Assembly: GCF_002951835.1 (NCBI RefSeq)
Contig: NZ_CP019448.1
Coordinates: 1 to 64,000, forward strand
DNA from: Simonsiella muelleri ATCC 29453
GTDB lineage: Bacteria > Pseudomonadota > Gammaproteobacteria > Burkholderiales > Neisseriaceae
DNA length: 64,000 nt
Direction of reading: 5' to 3'
Part shown: positions 26,078 to 35,243 of the stretch, piece by piece
How the letters are laid out: every line of letters begins with the position of its first letter
Numbering within the stretch: position 1 is the stretch's first letter
Notes under the pieces: generated by a model
What the model was told of the DNA's origin: nothing
Databases searched by the model: none
The model's input: the letters and a program-made list of their open reading frames with translations, nothing else
Program-made: the position numbers and the translations under genes

Positions 26078-27481
26078 ATGAACGAAACCCTTCTTATCAT
26101 CATCGCCGCATTGCTGACGGTGTTGGTTGCTGTTTTTGCGTACAATATGATTCAGGAAAGTCGCTATCGCAACAAAATCCGCAGTCAATTTGGACACTCT
26201 GACCAAGACGCATTAATGGGCAGCCAAATGCAATCCGTGCGTGATGGACGTACGTTGTCGCATGAAAAAATCAATGCAGATGCGCCAGCGATGACCTACA
26301 AGCCCAGCATTGTTGGTAACACACCAACATCACAGCCTGAAGAAGATGACGATATTGATTTAAATGATTTTCTTGATGATTTAAATGATGCCGATGATGA
26401 GGCTCAATCTAATCAAGAAATCACATTGTCGCAAACAGGTTTGGAAGTTCCTACGCATCAAGTGGGTACAGACACCAATTTACCCACACCAACAGGTGGT
26501 TTAATGAGTAGTCTTCGCGCCACATTTAATCGTATGCTCAATAGCATCAGTGATGACCCACAGCCAGAATTATCGGCACCTGTTGCCAATCCGATTGATG
26601 ATGCTGAAGTGTTTGACGAAACACAATTGACCAGTAATCAACCTAACATATTGATTGAATTTGATGATTTGAAGCGCAGCCGTTTGCCGTGGTTTGATAG
26701 TCGCATTGACTACATGACTTATGTGTCTTTGCGTGAAGCACAAGAATTGCCTGTTGTGCCACGTTTGTCTAGTCGTTATCGTGTACAAATGATTGGTTGC
26801 ACGATGGATGGTTTGTTTCAGGTGGCTGAACCGATTCCAGGTGTGCAATATCAGGCGTTTGCAATTGGTATGCAAGCGATTAACCGCAATGGTTTAGCGA
26901 GTGAGCGTGATTTGGCGATGTTTGGACAACAAGTGCAACATTTTGCCGACAGTATGGACGGTGAAGCCAAATTGGACGACATTCACAATTTCTTGAGTAT
27001 TGCCGAACCATTGGACGAGTTGTGTGCGCGTGTGGATCAAATCATTGCGATTCATTTGGTATCGCGAGTGAGCATTTTGGGAAGTGAGTTGCGTAACAGT
27101 TTGGAAAAATTGGGTTTTCAATTATTACAAGATGGTGCATTTGGCTATTTAGACCAAAATGGTGAAGTGAAATTCACAGCAGTAACGTTGGATGGTAGTT
27201 TGTTTACGCCGCAATTATTGGCGAGCCAGCCGTATAAAGGCTTTAGTATGTTGTTTGACATCACGCGTGTGCCACACGGTGATCAGCATTTTGAAGAATA
27301 TATGGATTTGGCGGTAAGTTTATCTCAAACCTTGCATTTGGAATTGGTGGACGACCAAATTCAAGAAGTTTCAACCGAATGGCTGAAAAATATTCGTTCG
27401 TTTGTGTTGGATAAACAAATGGAAATGATTGATGCACGTATTCCCCCTGGAAGTGAATTGGCGCAACGCGTATTTTCATAA
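26078..27481 (+). CDS. ZipA-like cell division protein
   Basis: An N-terminal membrane helix (LLIIIAALLTVLVAVFAYNMIQ, residues 4-25) anchors the protein in the inner membrane. An acidic, low-complexity linker follows (EEDDDIDLNDFLDDLNDADDEAQ), and the C-terminal 200 residues resemble the ZipA FtsZ-binding domain (ITRVPHGDQHFEEYMDLAVSLSQTLHLELVDDQ). ZipA tethers FtsZ to the membrane. The 467-residue length is larger than in E. coli and like other Neisseriaceae. In Neisseria I recall ligA next; here a LysR gene follows instead. Confidence 0.8.
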   Translation: MNETLLIIIAALLTVLVAVFAYNMIQESRYRNKIRSQFGHSDQDALMGSQMQSVRDGRTLSHEKINADAPAMTYKPSIVGNTPTSQPEEDDDIDLNDFLDDLNDADDEAQSNQEITLSQTGLEVPTHQVGTDTNLPTPTGGLMSSLRATFNRMLNSISDDPQPELSAPVANPIDDAEVFDETQLTSNQPNILIEFDDLKRSRLPWFDSRIDYMTYVSLREAQELPVVPRLSSRYRVQMIGCTMDGLFQVAEPIPGVQYQAFAIGMQAINRNGLASERDLAMFGQQVQHFADSMDGEAKLDDIHNFLSIAEPLDELCARVDQIIAIHLVSRVSILGSELRNSLEKLGFQLLQDGAFGYLDQNGEVKFTAVTLDGSLFTPQLLASQPYKGFSMLFDITRVPHGDQHFEEYMDLAVSLSQTLHLELVDDQIQEVSTEWLKNIRSFVLDKQMEMIDARIPPGSELAQRVFS

Positions 27482-27518
27482 TGAATTGATTTTACTATTT
27501 TATTTAAGATAAAAATAA

Positions 27519-27560
27519 AAAAGCAGCCTGAAAACTTATGTTTGTTTTCAGGCTGCTTTT
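27519..27560. terminator. Bidirectional terminator built from two uptake sequences
   Basis: A 17-bp stem is formed by 27519-27535 (AAAAGCAGCCTGAAAAC) and 27544-27560 (GTTTTCAGGCTGCTTTT). It separates the convergent zipA-like and LysR genes. Confidence 0.85.
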
Positions 27561-27589
27561 GAGTTGATTTGAATGATTGTCAAAACAAA

Positions 27590-28597
27590 TTATCGCAAAG
27601 TCTGATAAGTGTGCTGATACGCCCACACACTTGGTGTTGCACCATTCCAACGGCGAATTTTGGCGCGTGATGGAAACGTAACGGCTTCAGGTAATGGAAT
27701 ATCGGGGCAAATGATGGGGGCAGCGCGGACACCTCGTTGAGCATCTTCCCAGCATTCGCGCAGTAAATTGAGTTCCGCAATTCGGCGTGAATCTTGACGC
27801 GATACCGCCAAAATTTCACGATAAAAAATATTTTCACCCAATTCCAACACATTTAAGCCCTCGGTATGCGCCGTCCATATGCCAGAGTGTGGGACAAGTG
27901 CTACACCCATGCCGTGTTTGACAAATTGGACAATCGCTTCCAAATCGTCTAATTCCAGTACTTCTTTAACTTCAATTTCTTGTTTTTTCAAAAATTGCTG
28001 TACATCGTGTCCGCCAAATGACGCGTGGTTATAGCGGATAAATGGTTGCGTGGCTAAAATTTCAAAAATATGGCTTGATGGCAATGAATCGGGTGTAATC
28101 AAAACATAGGGTTCACGCAAGACGGTTTCGCTGCGAAAATCTTGTGATAATTCAAAGGGCGGCTTAATCACAAACGCCACAGCCAAACGCCCCACACCGA
28201 CATCGCCTAATAAATCATATGAAACACCTTGTGTGATTTGAACGTCTAATTGTGGTGCGCGCTCTTTCATTAAGGGCAATAATCGGGGTAATAAGCCAGT
28301 TTGCACGGTTTGGATTGCGCCCACATTCAGGCTGCCTGAAAGCGTGCGCGGCGTGTCTATATTTGTCATTTGTTCAAATAAATCAATTATTTGCTCTGCA
28401 TATGGAATCAAGCGTTCTCCTGCCGCGTTGAGTGTTGCGCCACGTTTAGCGCGGTCAAACACTTTAAAACCGAGATATTGTTCTAAAGCTTTGATTTGGG
28501 CACTCACTGCGCTTTGGGTCATGCCCAATTCTTCGGCGGTCGCCGCGAATGTGCCACAGCGTTGAATGGTGAGAAAAGTTTTGATTTCGCGTAACAT
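27590..28597 (-). CDS. LysR-family transcriptional regulator
   Basis: The 335-residue protein has a winged helix-turn-helix at residues 1-60 (FLTIQRCGTFAATAEELGMTQSAVSAQIKALEQYLG) and a periplasmic-binding-like effector domain after about residue 90. It is somewhat longer than a usual LysR protein (about 300) because of a C-terminal tail rich in Pro/Trp. An uptake sequence inside is read as LSGSLNVG. It is divergent from the GAF gene with a 120-base gap, the usual position for an LTTR target, but the effector is unknown. Confidence 0.92.
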   Translation of the reverse strand: MLREIKTFLTIQRCGTFAATAEELGMTQSAVSAQIKALEQYLGFKVFDRAKRGATLNAAGERLIPYAEQIIDLFEQMTNIDTPRTLSGSLNVGAIQTVQTGLLPRLLPLMKERAPQLDVQITQGVSYDLLGDVGVGRLAVAFVIKPPFELSQDFRSETVLREPYVLITPDSLPSSHIFEILATQPFIRYNHASFGGHDVQQFLKKQEIEVKEVLELDDLEAIVQFVKHGMGVALVPHSGIWTAHTEGLNVLELGENIFYREILAVSRQDSRRIAELNLLRECWEDAQRGVRAAPIICPDIPLPEAVTFPSRAKIRRWNGATPSVWAYQHTYQTLR

Positions 28598-28717
28598 AAT
28601 GGCTTAAATCATTAGGAGAAAATAAGATTGCGAGAATTATAGCATAGATGGCATTGAAAAAAGCCCGAATTATCCCCAATTCTTCGCATTATTCATCGTC
28701 TCATATTCAATTAATTT

Positions 28718-29350
28718 ATGTCTAAACAAATACAAGATTACCTGCAAACCCAAGCATTATCATTGAGTTATGAAGATGTTGCGGTGGCACGTGCTACCAC
28801 GCAAACGGTGTTGGCAAATGGACAAGCGCATATTGAACACGCAATTTTATTACATGACGGGCTACCTGAAAATCTCTCCAATCAAATTCATATATTAAAA
28901 CAATTATTTATTGCATTAGATTCTGTTTATTCACGTCAACCAATTCAAACCGCCACGCTGTATGCTTGGCTGCCTGAAACGGAAAATTTGTTGCGTTTGG
29001 CACAAGTTGGCGTGGCGATTGAAGATGAAATCGCTGTGAATTCAGATAGCGTGTGGTATTATTTGGCGGCACGAACAGTACAATCTGGTTGGGCAAATAT
29101 CGCAGAAAATGTGGAAAAATGGCAACAAATTGGCGAACTTCGTGGCAATCATAATCAACGCGCTCACAGTCAAACCAGTTTGCCGATTTGTGGCGAAGAT
29201 GGCGTGGTGTATGGCGTATTGCATTTGGAATCGGTTGCGCCATTGTCAGACGATGAATTGGCGAACTGGGTGGGTTTTACGTTGGGCGTGTTGCCGATGT
29301 TGGCGGAATTGGTGCCACGGTCTAATTCAGATGAATTCGGGGTAGAATAA
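28718..29350 (+). CDS. GAF-domain-like protein
   Basis: The 210-residue soluble product has a GAF-like core: helical start, TLYAWLPETENLLRLAQVGVA, a helix-rich middle and SLPICGEDGVVYGVLHLESVAPLSDDELANWVGF, which is a typical GAF C-terminal strand-helix pattern. GAF domains bind small ligands or act as dimer sensors. It has no output domain, so it may act through a partner. It is divergently placed from the LysR gene. The ligand is unknown. Confidence 0.7.
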   Translation: MSKQIQDYLQTQALSLSYEDVAVARATTQTVLANGQAHIEHAILLHDGLPENLSNQIHILKQLFIALDSVYSRQPIQTATLYAWLPETENLLRLAQVGVAIEDEIAVNSDSVWYYLAARTVQSGWANIAENVEKWQQIGELRGNHNQRAHSQTSLPICGEDGVVYGVLHLESVAPLSDDELANWVGFTLGVLPMLAELVPRSNSDEFGVE

Positions 29351-29507
29351 TTTATCGTGCTTTGCTGTTAATACAGGTTCTTAAATGACGATAAAACACG
29401 ATCATTTAAAACTGAAATTTTTCTTATCCCAAATTCAAAATCATCAAAAAAGATTTTCAGGCTGCCTGAAAAAATAATTAACCTCACAATATTATTCTTA
29501 AAAAATC

Positions 29508-30107
29508 ATGAATTCTAATATTATTCAGCACATTACATCTTGTCGCCTACCCACAGAGTATGGCGTTTTTCAAATGCATGGTTTTGTGGACACGCGCAGT
29601 AACCAAGAGCATACCGCACTTGTGATGGGCGATGTGGCGGACGGCAATGCGGTGTTGTCGCGCATTCATTCGGAATGTTTGACGGGCGATGCGTTGTTTT
29701 CGCAAAAATGCGATTGTGGTGCACAACTTCAGGCTGCCATGCAAGCCGTGCAAGCAGAAGGGCGCGGCGTGATTGTGTATTTGCGCCAAGAAGGGCGTGG
29801 CATTGGCTTGATTAATAAAATTCGCGCTTATGCTTTGCAAGACCAAGGTTTGGACACGGTGGAAGCCAATTTGGCATTGGGATTGCCTGTTGATGCGCGT
29901 GATTTTAGTATTGCCAAATATATTTATGAACATTTGGGCGTACAATCTGTGCGTTTGTTGACCAATAATCCCGAGAAAATTCAGACGTTGCGTGATTGTG
30001 GCATTGAAATTGTGGAGCGAATTCCGTTGAAAGTCGGCGAAAATCCAGAAAATATCGGTTATTTGAATACAAAAGCAGATAAATTACATCATTTGTTAAA
30101 GGACTGA
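29508..30107 (+). CDS. ribA: GTP cyclohydrolase II
   Basis: RibA opens GTP to 2,5-diamino-6-ribosylamino-4(3H)-pyrimidinone 5'-phosphate, the first step of riboflavin synthesis. The 199-residue stand-alone form has the zinc ligands in SECLTGDALFSQKCDCG and the catalytic RQEGRGIGL block. No DHBP synthase (RibB) domain is fused. The gene is followed three bases later by the DUF1304 gene, so the two probably form one transcript. Confidence 0.96.
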   Translation: MNSNIIQHITSCRLPTEYGVFQMHGFVDTRSNQEHTALVMGDVADGNAVLSRIHSECLTGDALFSQKCDCGAQLQAAMQAVQAEGRGVIVYLRQEGRGIGLINKIRAYALQDQGLDTVEANLALGLPVDARDFSIAKYIYEHLGVQSVRLLTNNPEKIQTLRDCGIEIVERIPLKVGENPENIGYLNTKADKLHHLLKD

Positions 30108-30110
30108 AAT

Positions 30111-30485
30111 ATGTACTTCTTGAGCATTTTGTGTACACTGGTTGTGGTTGTGATTCATTTTTATATTTTTTATTTGGAAGTCCCAGCTTATGGAACGGAT
30201 AAATTTTGCCAAGTTTTTCACACGCTGCCTGAAAACGATGCTGCACTCAAACCCGTGTTCAATAATTTGGGTGTGTACAATTTGGCATTGGCGATGATTT
30301 TGTGGTTGGGGATTTGGGTGCGTGCGGTGTCGGATGGAGTAGGGCGTGGTATGTTGATGTCGGGATTGTTGGTGGTGGCGATAGCAGGCGTTTATTTGTG
30401 GAAAACTGCGCCTGATAAACGCCGTGCTGCGTATATTCAAGGTGTACCTGCGTGTTTGGCGTTGGTGTGTGTATTGTTTTCGTAA
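30111..30485 (+). CDS. DUF1304 family integral membrane protein
   Basis: The 124-residue product has about four membrane helices: ILCTLVVVVIHFYIFYLEV, NNLGVYNLALAMILWLGIWV, GMLMSGLLVVAIAGVYLW and IQGVPACLALVCVLFS. The pattern HFYIFYLE..N.GVYN.ALA fits DUF1304. It starts three bases after ribA. The function of the family is unknown. Confidence 0.8.
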   Translation: MYFLSILCTLVVVVIHFYIFYLEVPAYGTDKFCQVFHTLPENDAALKPVFNNLGVYNLALAMILWLGIWVRAVSDGVGRGMLMSGLLVVAIAGVYLWKTAPDKRRAAYIQGVPACLALVCVLFS

Positions 30486-30514
30486 TGCGTTTTCAGGCTG
30501 CCTGATAAATTCTT

Positions 30515-30676
30515 AGAACCTGTTTTTTTAAAGGTTATTATTGATTTTATTAATAATTTTGAGAATGCAAGGCAGCTTTTTGATTCAATATCGAGGCTAT
30601 TGGCCTAAAAAGTCAACGCAGTAGGCACATGAAGTAGCGATAAAAGCAAGCTATTAAGATTATAAGTACAGGTTCT
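30515..30676. repeat. AGAACCTGT inverted-repeat element, 162 bp
   Basis: The ends are AGAACCTGT (30515-30523) and ACAGGTTCT (30668-30676). Its right half is the reverse complement of the left half of the copy at 34944-35110 with few differences. The last base is part of the TTA encoding the stop codon of the HAD gene. Confidence 0.8.
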
Positions 30677-31320
30677 TAAATCAAAACAAATTGATTTTTA
30701 CGCAACAAAAAACCTTTACTCGCGCATTGCAACATTGGCAGATCACTAAGCGAATCGCTATAAGCAAAACTATTTTGCCAGCAATCCGCACCATATTCGG
30801 TTTCAATTCGTTCCACTTTTGCCGCCCCAAAGCAATTTTTACCCAATAATTTTCCTGTGAATTGACCTGATTCAACTGCCAACTGTGTGGCTAAAATGCC
30901 ATCAAATTGGTGTTGTTGTGCCCATTTGCTTAAATACAGTTCGGGTGATGCGCTAACCAAAATGCAGTAATGCCCCAAATTTTGATGTTCGTGTAATTTT
31001 TCCATGCCAGTGGGCAATAATAAATTAGGCAATTTTTTCATCACAAATTCACAGGCTGCCTGAAAAATTTGATGTGTATCAGATTGTCCGATAAATTCGG
31101 TTAATACATGTTCTTTGGCGACATCATTTTGAATGAATTTAGCGACATATGCCAGTAAAATTGGCGAGAGTTTCATTAATTTTGGATAATAACTTACACC
31201 CGTTACATGATGTAAAAACGGCATCAATGTATCTGAGTGCGTTAATGTGCCATCAAAATCAAAAAACGCAAATGGTATTTCAGGTTGTCTAAAAGATTGT
31301 AAACGTTCTGACAAAATCAT
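30676..31320 (-). CDS. HAD-IB family phosphatase
   Basis: The 214-residue product has the HAD motifs: FFDFDGTLTHSDT (nucleophile Asp and acid/base Asp), ILVSASPELYLS with motif II Ser, and SDSLSDLPML (motif IV). It belongs to subfamily IB with SerB-like enzymes. The frame runs to 31383; the ATG at 31320 overlaps the stop of the upstream reductase as ATGA, which fixes the start and shows coupling. In DprE-type clusters a HAD protein may remove the 5-phosphate from polyprenyl-phosphoryl-phosphoribose; this is inference. Confidence 0.85.
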   Translation of the reverse strand: MILSERLQSFRQPEIPFAFFDFDGTLTHSDTLMPFLHHVTGVSYYPKLMKLSPILLAYVAKFIQNDVAKEHVLTEFIGQSDTHQIFQAACEFVMKKLPNLLLPTGMEKLHEHQNLGHYCILVSASPELYLSKWAQQHQFDGILATQLAVESGQFTGKLLGKNCFGAAKVERIETEYGADCWQNSFAYSDSLSDLPMLQCASKGFLLRKNQFVLI

Positions 31321-32072
31321 AGGGATAATCGCTTGAAAATAGTTTCGGGAATGGCTTTGATGACCATCATAATTATTCGCCAAATTGGTTTCAAATAAAT
31401 TTCGTCTTTGCCTTGACGCATGGCTTGGACGATTCCTTTGCCGACGACATCAGCGTCTGCCCACAAAAAGCCTTCGCAGTTCATCTCTGCTGTCATTTGT
31501 GTGCGTGTGAATCCTGGTTTGACGGTGGTTACGCTGACTCCACTTTTGAATAATCGATTGCGTAATCCTTGTAAGAAAATGCTTAGCAAACCTTTAGCTG
31601 CACCGTAAATATAATTACTTTGTCGTCCACGGTCGCCAGCCACACTGCTAATCACGGCTATTGCACCATTTTTTTGTGCTTCAAAATCATTGGCGGCTAA
31701 AGTCAATAGATTAATGATGGAAATGGCGTTGGTGTGAAGACTGGCTAGTGTTTTTTCGGCGGACTGTTGGCATTCAGTTTGATTGGGTAAAACACCTTGT
31801 GCCATTAATACACCATCACAGCCTCCCAAACTATCCTTAGCTTGCTGCCAGATGGTAGTGTGTTGGCTAATGTCATCTAAATCATGCAGGCTGCCTGAAA
31901 TTATTTGTGAGCCATTGGCACGGATGCGTAAATCAGCCAAAAGCGAGTCTAATTTTTCTTGATTACGCGCAACGCAATGCACCGATGCGCCTTCGCAGAC
32001 CAATTGTCGGGCAGCGTGTTTGGCAATGCCTGATGTTGCACCAAAGATGATGACTTTACTAAGTGAATTCAT
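31317..32072 (-). CDS. Short-chain dehydrogenase, DprE2-like
   Basis: The 251-residue protein has the NAD(P) motif GATSGIAKHAARQL at the start, the catalytic Ser in VISSVAGDRGRQ and Tyr-x-x-x-Lys in YIYGAAK. The RQSNYIYGAAKG stretch and the C-terminal hydrophobic segment (IIMMVIKAIPETIF) resemble decaprenylphosphoryl-2-keto-ribose reductase DprE2. Paired with a DprE1-like oxidase it would complete a ribose-to-arabinose epimerisation on a polyprenyl-phosphate carrier. It is followed by the overlapping HAD gene. An uptake sequence inside is read as SGSLHD. Confidence 0.82.
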   Translation of the reverse strand: MNSLSKVIIFGATSGIAKHAARQLVCEGASVHCVARNQEKLDSLLADLRIRANGSQIISGSLHDLDDISQHTTIWQQAKDSLGGCDGVLMAQGVLPNQTECQQSAEKTLASLHTNAISIINLLTLAANDFEAQKNGAIAVISSVAGDRGRQSNYIYGAAKGLLSIFLQGLRNRLFKSGVSVTTVKPGFTRTQMTAEMNCEGFLWADADVVGKGIVQAMRQGKDEIYLKPIWRIIMMVIKAIPETIFKRLSL

Positions 32073-32076
32073 GGTA

Positions 32077-33393
32077 TTAATTATCCGTTATATACTGTGG
32101 TTTTTGAGAATATTTAAAAGTAATTGTTAAGTAGAAAATTAATATTAATACGCAAATACCTGAAATAAAATGACTATGAATCATTAACCATTGAGAGAAT
32201 TCAAAATATGGTATCCATGATTCCATATAATTATTCAATGTGATTGGATTCATGCCAATTATTTCAGTATTTAATAAAATAATTAAGACAATAAATCTTG
32301 ATATTTTCTTTTTTATTTGTGATTCTAATTCTAAATTTTTTTGATATAAAACCATTAAAACAGGTGTTAATATAATAAAATAATGTGTCCACGCGATGGG
32401 AACAAATAAAGCAGTAATAATAAGCAATCCAGTTTCATATAAACCTTTAAAACGAGAATATTTTTTTGACCAAAACCCGAATAAGCAAACCAATACTATC
32501 AAAATAAGAAATGATAAAAATTTATCTAAGTTATTAATTGTTAATATTTTCCATCTCCAAATTTCATGTGGTGAAATTTTACCTAATAAAATATCTTTAT
32601 ATGCAATAAATGAGATAAAGGATTGATTATTATAAGATAATAGTAAAATTTTAGAAACTCTTGACATAGAATGAATATAATCTGTAAAAGAATTCAAACC
32701 TGTAGTGCTGATAGTCAAAGTAATTAATGCAAATGTGGAAACGCTAAAAGATATGATGGCTTTGAATTTTTTATTGATAAACCAATATATCATGATAAAA
32801 ATGGGGCTAACTTTGACAATAACAGCTAATGCTAAACTTAAGCCTGCTAATTTGGGTTTATTATCAACATAATATAATGATAAAATTACCAATAACATGA
32901 ATATTGCATGTGTTTGAGTTAGGAACACCGCGTATTGAAATGGTGTTGTCATACTCAATATTGCCATGACAAAACTCAATGGCAAAGGATTTAAAAAAAA
33001 TGGCGTGTATTTTTTTGCAGTTAATTCAACTATTAATACAATACAGATTAGTTGAATAATTGAAAATAATAGATTAAATGTTTTAAAAGTTATGTTTGTG
33101 CATATTGGCTGCAAGGACCAAGCCCATAAAGGAATTTGTACATAGGCATGGATGTTCTCAAAGTAACCACTTGACATGGCAACATCTTTCCATGCTTTGG
33201 TGTTGACTCGATTAAAATATGCCTCATCATAATCAAATAAGTGGTTAGTTTGATTATGTGCAATTAATTGACAACCTAAGTATGATGACCCTAAGTCCTC
33301 TCCGGGTGCATCAGTATTTAAACTCAAATTAATCATTATAAAAAATAGATAGATGATTAATCTAATTTTTGTATTTGCAAACCTTTTTATCAT
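32077..33393 (-). CDS. GT87-like (DUF2029) polyprenyl-phosphate-sugar transferase
   Basis: The product of about 438 residues is a polytopic inner-membrane protein with about ten hydrophobic segments and a periplasmic loop early on (NTDAPGEDLGSSYLG...DYDEAYFN). The DYDEAY acidic motif in the first loop and the overall layout fit GT-C glycosyltransferases of family GT87, which use polyprenyl-phosphate sugars. AAAGGGG precedes the ATG at 33393; the frame to 33444 is not used. The gene is far more AT-rich than its neighbours. It lies 4 bases before the DprE2-like gene and about 20 after the DprE1-like gene. Confidence 0.72.
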   Translation of the reverse strand: MIKRFANTKIRLIIYLFFIMINLSLNTDAPGEDLGSSYLGCQLIAHNQTNHLFDYDEAYFNRVNTKAWKDVAMSSGYFENIHAYVQIPLWAWSLQPICTNITFKTFNLLFSIIQLICIVLIVELTAKKYTPFFLNPLPLSFVMAILSMTTPFQYAVFLTQTHAIFMLLVILSLYYVDNKPKLAGLSLALAVIVKVSPIFIMIYWFINKKFKAIISFSVSTFALITLTISTTGLNSFTDYIHSMSRVSKILLLSYNNQSFISFIAYKDILLGKISPHEIWRWKILTINNLDKFLSFLILIVLVCLFGFWSKKYSRFKGLYETGLLIITALFVPIAWTHYFIILTPVLMVLYQKNLELESQIKKKISRFIVLIILLNTEIIGMNPITLNNYMESWIPYFEFSQWLMIHSHFISGICVLILIFYLTITFKYSQKPQYITDN

Positions 33394-33413
33394 TTCATAA
33401 ACCCCTTTATCTT

Positions 33414-34721
33414 TCAGGCTGCCTGAAATCCCATGCGTTGCCAAAAATGAGATGAAAATTTTGGATCAATATGTTGAATAAATTCGTTTAATTTTGGGTA
33501 ACCCAGTTCAAATAAATCGCGTGGCATTCGCGTATCTTTGGCAGGATACAATGCACCTTGACTTTCACGCACAATCGCATCTAAACGTTCAAATAATTTT
33601 AAAGTTTTTGTGCCACCGTTCGGAAAATCCAAAGCAAGCGTTGTTCCCAAACGCGGAAAACTTAACAAACCTTCAGGCGCAATGTCACCAAAACTTTTCA
33701 AAACAGCCAAAAATGAACCTTGTCCACTGCGCTGAATTTCGTCTAATAAAGTACGAATGCCATCTCTTTCGCTATGTTTTGGGAGTACGCATTGATATTG
33801 ATAAAAGCCTGTTTTGCCATAAATTCTGTTCCAATACAAAATCCCATCAAGTGGAAAATGAAAGTTGCGGTAATGAGATAAAAATAATTTTGCTGCTTTA
33901 TGTGTATGAAAATACAATTCATTAAATGCAGCTAAACTGACGTGATTAATTAGTGAAAATGGCAATTCTATCGGAAAACTGAATTGGCGTGGTTTGTCAA
34001 AATATGCCTGAGTTTGTGCTGGAGCTGGGTTGCCCAAAAACATCACACCACGTCCCAATTTGTTGCCATGAGACAGACAATCAATCCATGACGCAGCGCA
34101 TTGCCAATTTTGTTGCGCTGCATCGTTCAGTTGCCAATATTCGTCTAAATTGTGGAAAACGCGATTTTCACACCACATCAAGGGATTATGAATCCGTGTG
34201 AGTTGTACTTCCACTTGGGCAATCAAGCCCGTCAAACCTAAACCACCAATAGTGGCGTAAAATAAACCTGTATTTTGCGTGCGGCTGCATTCCACCATCG
34301 AATCATCAGAGCGAATTAGCCAAAAACCGCGTACATGATTACCAAAACTACCTGCAACATGATGATTTTTACCATGAACATCGTTGGCAACCGCGCCACC
34401 CAAAGTTGCCAATGATGTGCCGGGGACTGTGCCTAAAAACCAGCCTTGTGGCACAACAAAAGATAAAATATCGTGCAATAAAATTCCAGCTTGGGCGCAT
34501 AATATACCTGTTTCACGGTTGAAGGTAATGAATTGATCCAGCGAACGTGTTTTTAATAATGTGCCTTGTTTGTTTAAACATACATCACCATAGCTGCGTC
34601 CGTTGCCACGGGCTAAAAATGGCGTAGGTGTGTTTTCAGGCAGCTTGTAAGAATCTAATTCTATAACTTTTTTCGGGTAAATTTGTGGAATTTTGTTCCA
34701 TGAAAGTGGGGATTGCGACAT
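33414..34721 (-). CDS. FAD-dependent oxidoreductase, DprE1-like
   Basis: The 435-residue VAO-type flavoprotein has the FAD-binding block ARGNGRSYGDVCLN, the GTVPGTSLATLGGAVANDVHGKNHH segment (the histidine site of the DprE1 family) and KTGFYQYQCVLP in the substrate domain. It is the likely decaprenylphosphoryl-ribose 2'-oxidase of this cluster. Its stop codon is formed by an uptake sequence: the end FQAA-stop is encoded by TTTCAGGCAGCCTGA. It starts the four-gene operon (oxidase, GT87, reductase, HAD phosphatase). Confidence 0.85.
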   Translation of the reverse strand: MSQSPLSWNKIPQIYPKKVIELDSYKLPENTPTPFLARGNGRSYGDVCLNKQGTLLKTRSLDQFITFNRETGILCAQAGILLHDILSFVVPQGWFLGTVPGTSLATLGGAVANDVHGKNHHVAGSFGNHVRGFWLIRSDDSMVECSRTQNTGLFYATIGGLGLTGLIAQVEVQLTRIHNPLMWCENRVFHNLDEYWQLNDAAQQNWQCAASWIDCLSHGNKLGRGVMFLGNPAPAQTQAYFDKPRQFSFPIELPFSLINHVSLAAFNELYFHTHKAAKLFLSHYRNFHFPLDGILYWNRIYGKTGFYQYQCVLPKHSERDGIRTLLDEIQRSGQGSFLAVLKSFGDIAPEGLLSFPRLGTTLALDFPNGGTKTLKLFERLDAIVRESQGALYPAKDTRMPRDLFELGYPKLNEFIQHIDPKFSSHFWQRMGFQAA

Positions 34722-34764
34722 GGGATTACCTTTGTTTGGTTAAATTTAGATTGAGTAAATATTT

Positions 34765-34869
34765 TATAGTCGTTTAGAATAAAAATACGACAAAGCAACC
34801 ACTATGTATATCATCTAGTAACATAAGGGAGAGGATAACGCAATGATATTTTAATTTTAAACGATTATA
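34765..34869. repeat. TAGTCGTTTA inverted-repeat element, 105 bp
   Basis: The ends are TATAGTCGTTTAGAAT (34765-34780) and ATTTTAAACGATTATA (34854-34869), inverted with few mismatches. The interior contains GACAAAGCAACC and GATAACGCAATG. Single ends of the family occur at 9445-9460 and 48914-48930, so some copies have lost one side. Confidence 0.75.
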
Positions 34870-34943
34870 TTTTCAGATTCAGACGGTTTTATGGTATACG
34901 AAAAAATAGGTAGGTCGGGCATTTGTATCCAACCTAACAGTTA

Positions 34944-35110
34944 AGAACCTATATTCATAATCTTAATAGCCTGCTTTTATTGCTACCTCATGTACCTACT
35001 GCGTTGACTTTTTAAGCCAATAGTTCCGATGTTGGCTTAAAAAGCTACCTTGTGTTTTTAAGAAAAATTGTAAATAAAATAAAGTATTTAATTCTAAAAA
35101 CACAGGTTCT
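34944..35110. repeat. AGAACCTGT inverted-repeat element, 167 bp
   Basis: The ends are AGAACCTAT (34944-34952) and ACAGGTTCT (35102-35110). The interior carries AAGCCAATAGTTCCGATGTTGGCTT, a hairpin. The left half matches the inverted right half of the copy at 30515-30676. With the 105-bp element before it, it fills most of the gap between the DprE1-like gene and the GT-C gene; no gene was found between 34722 and 35243. Confidence 0.8.
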
Positions 35111-35243
35111 AAAAATTATCTATTATCTTTGAGGCTGCCTGAAAAATAAATATTTGATTAAATCAAATTCGTGAATGAGATGTTTGCCCCTCATATTGCG
35201 TTTTGCCATATATATTAACATTAACTTAAACCCATACAAAAAT

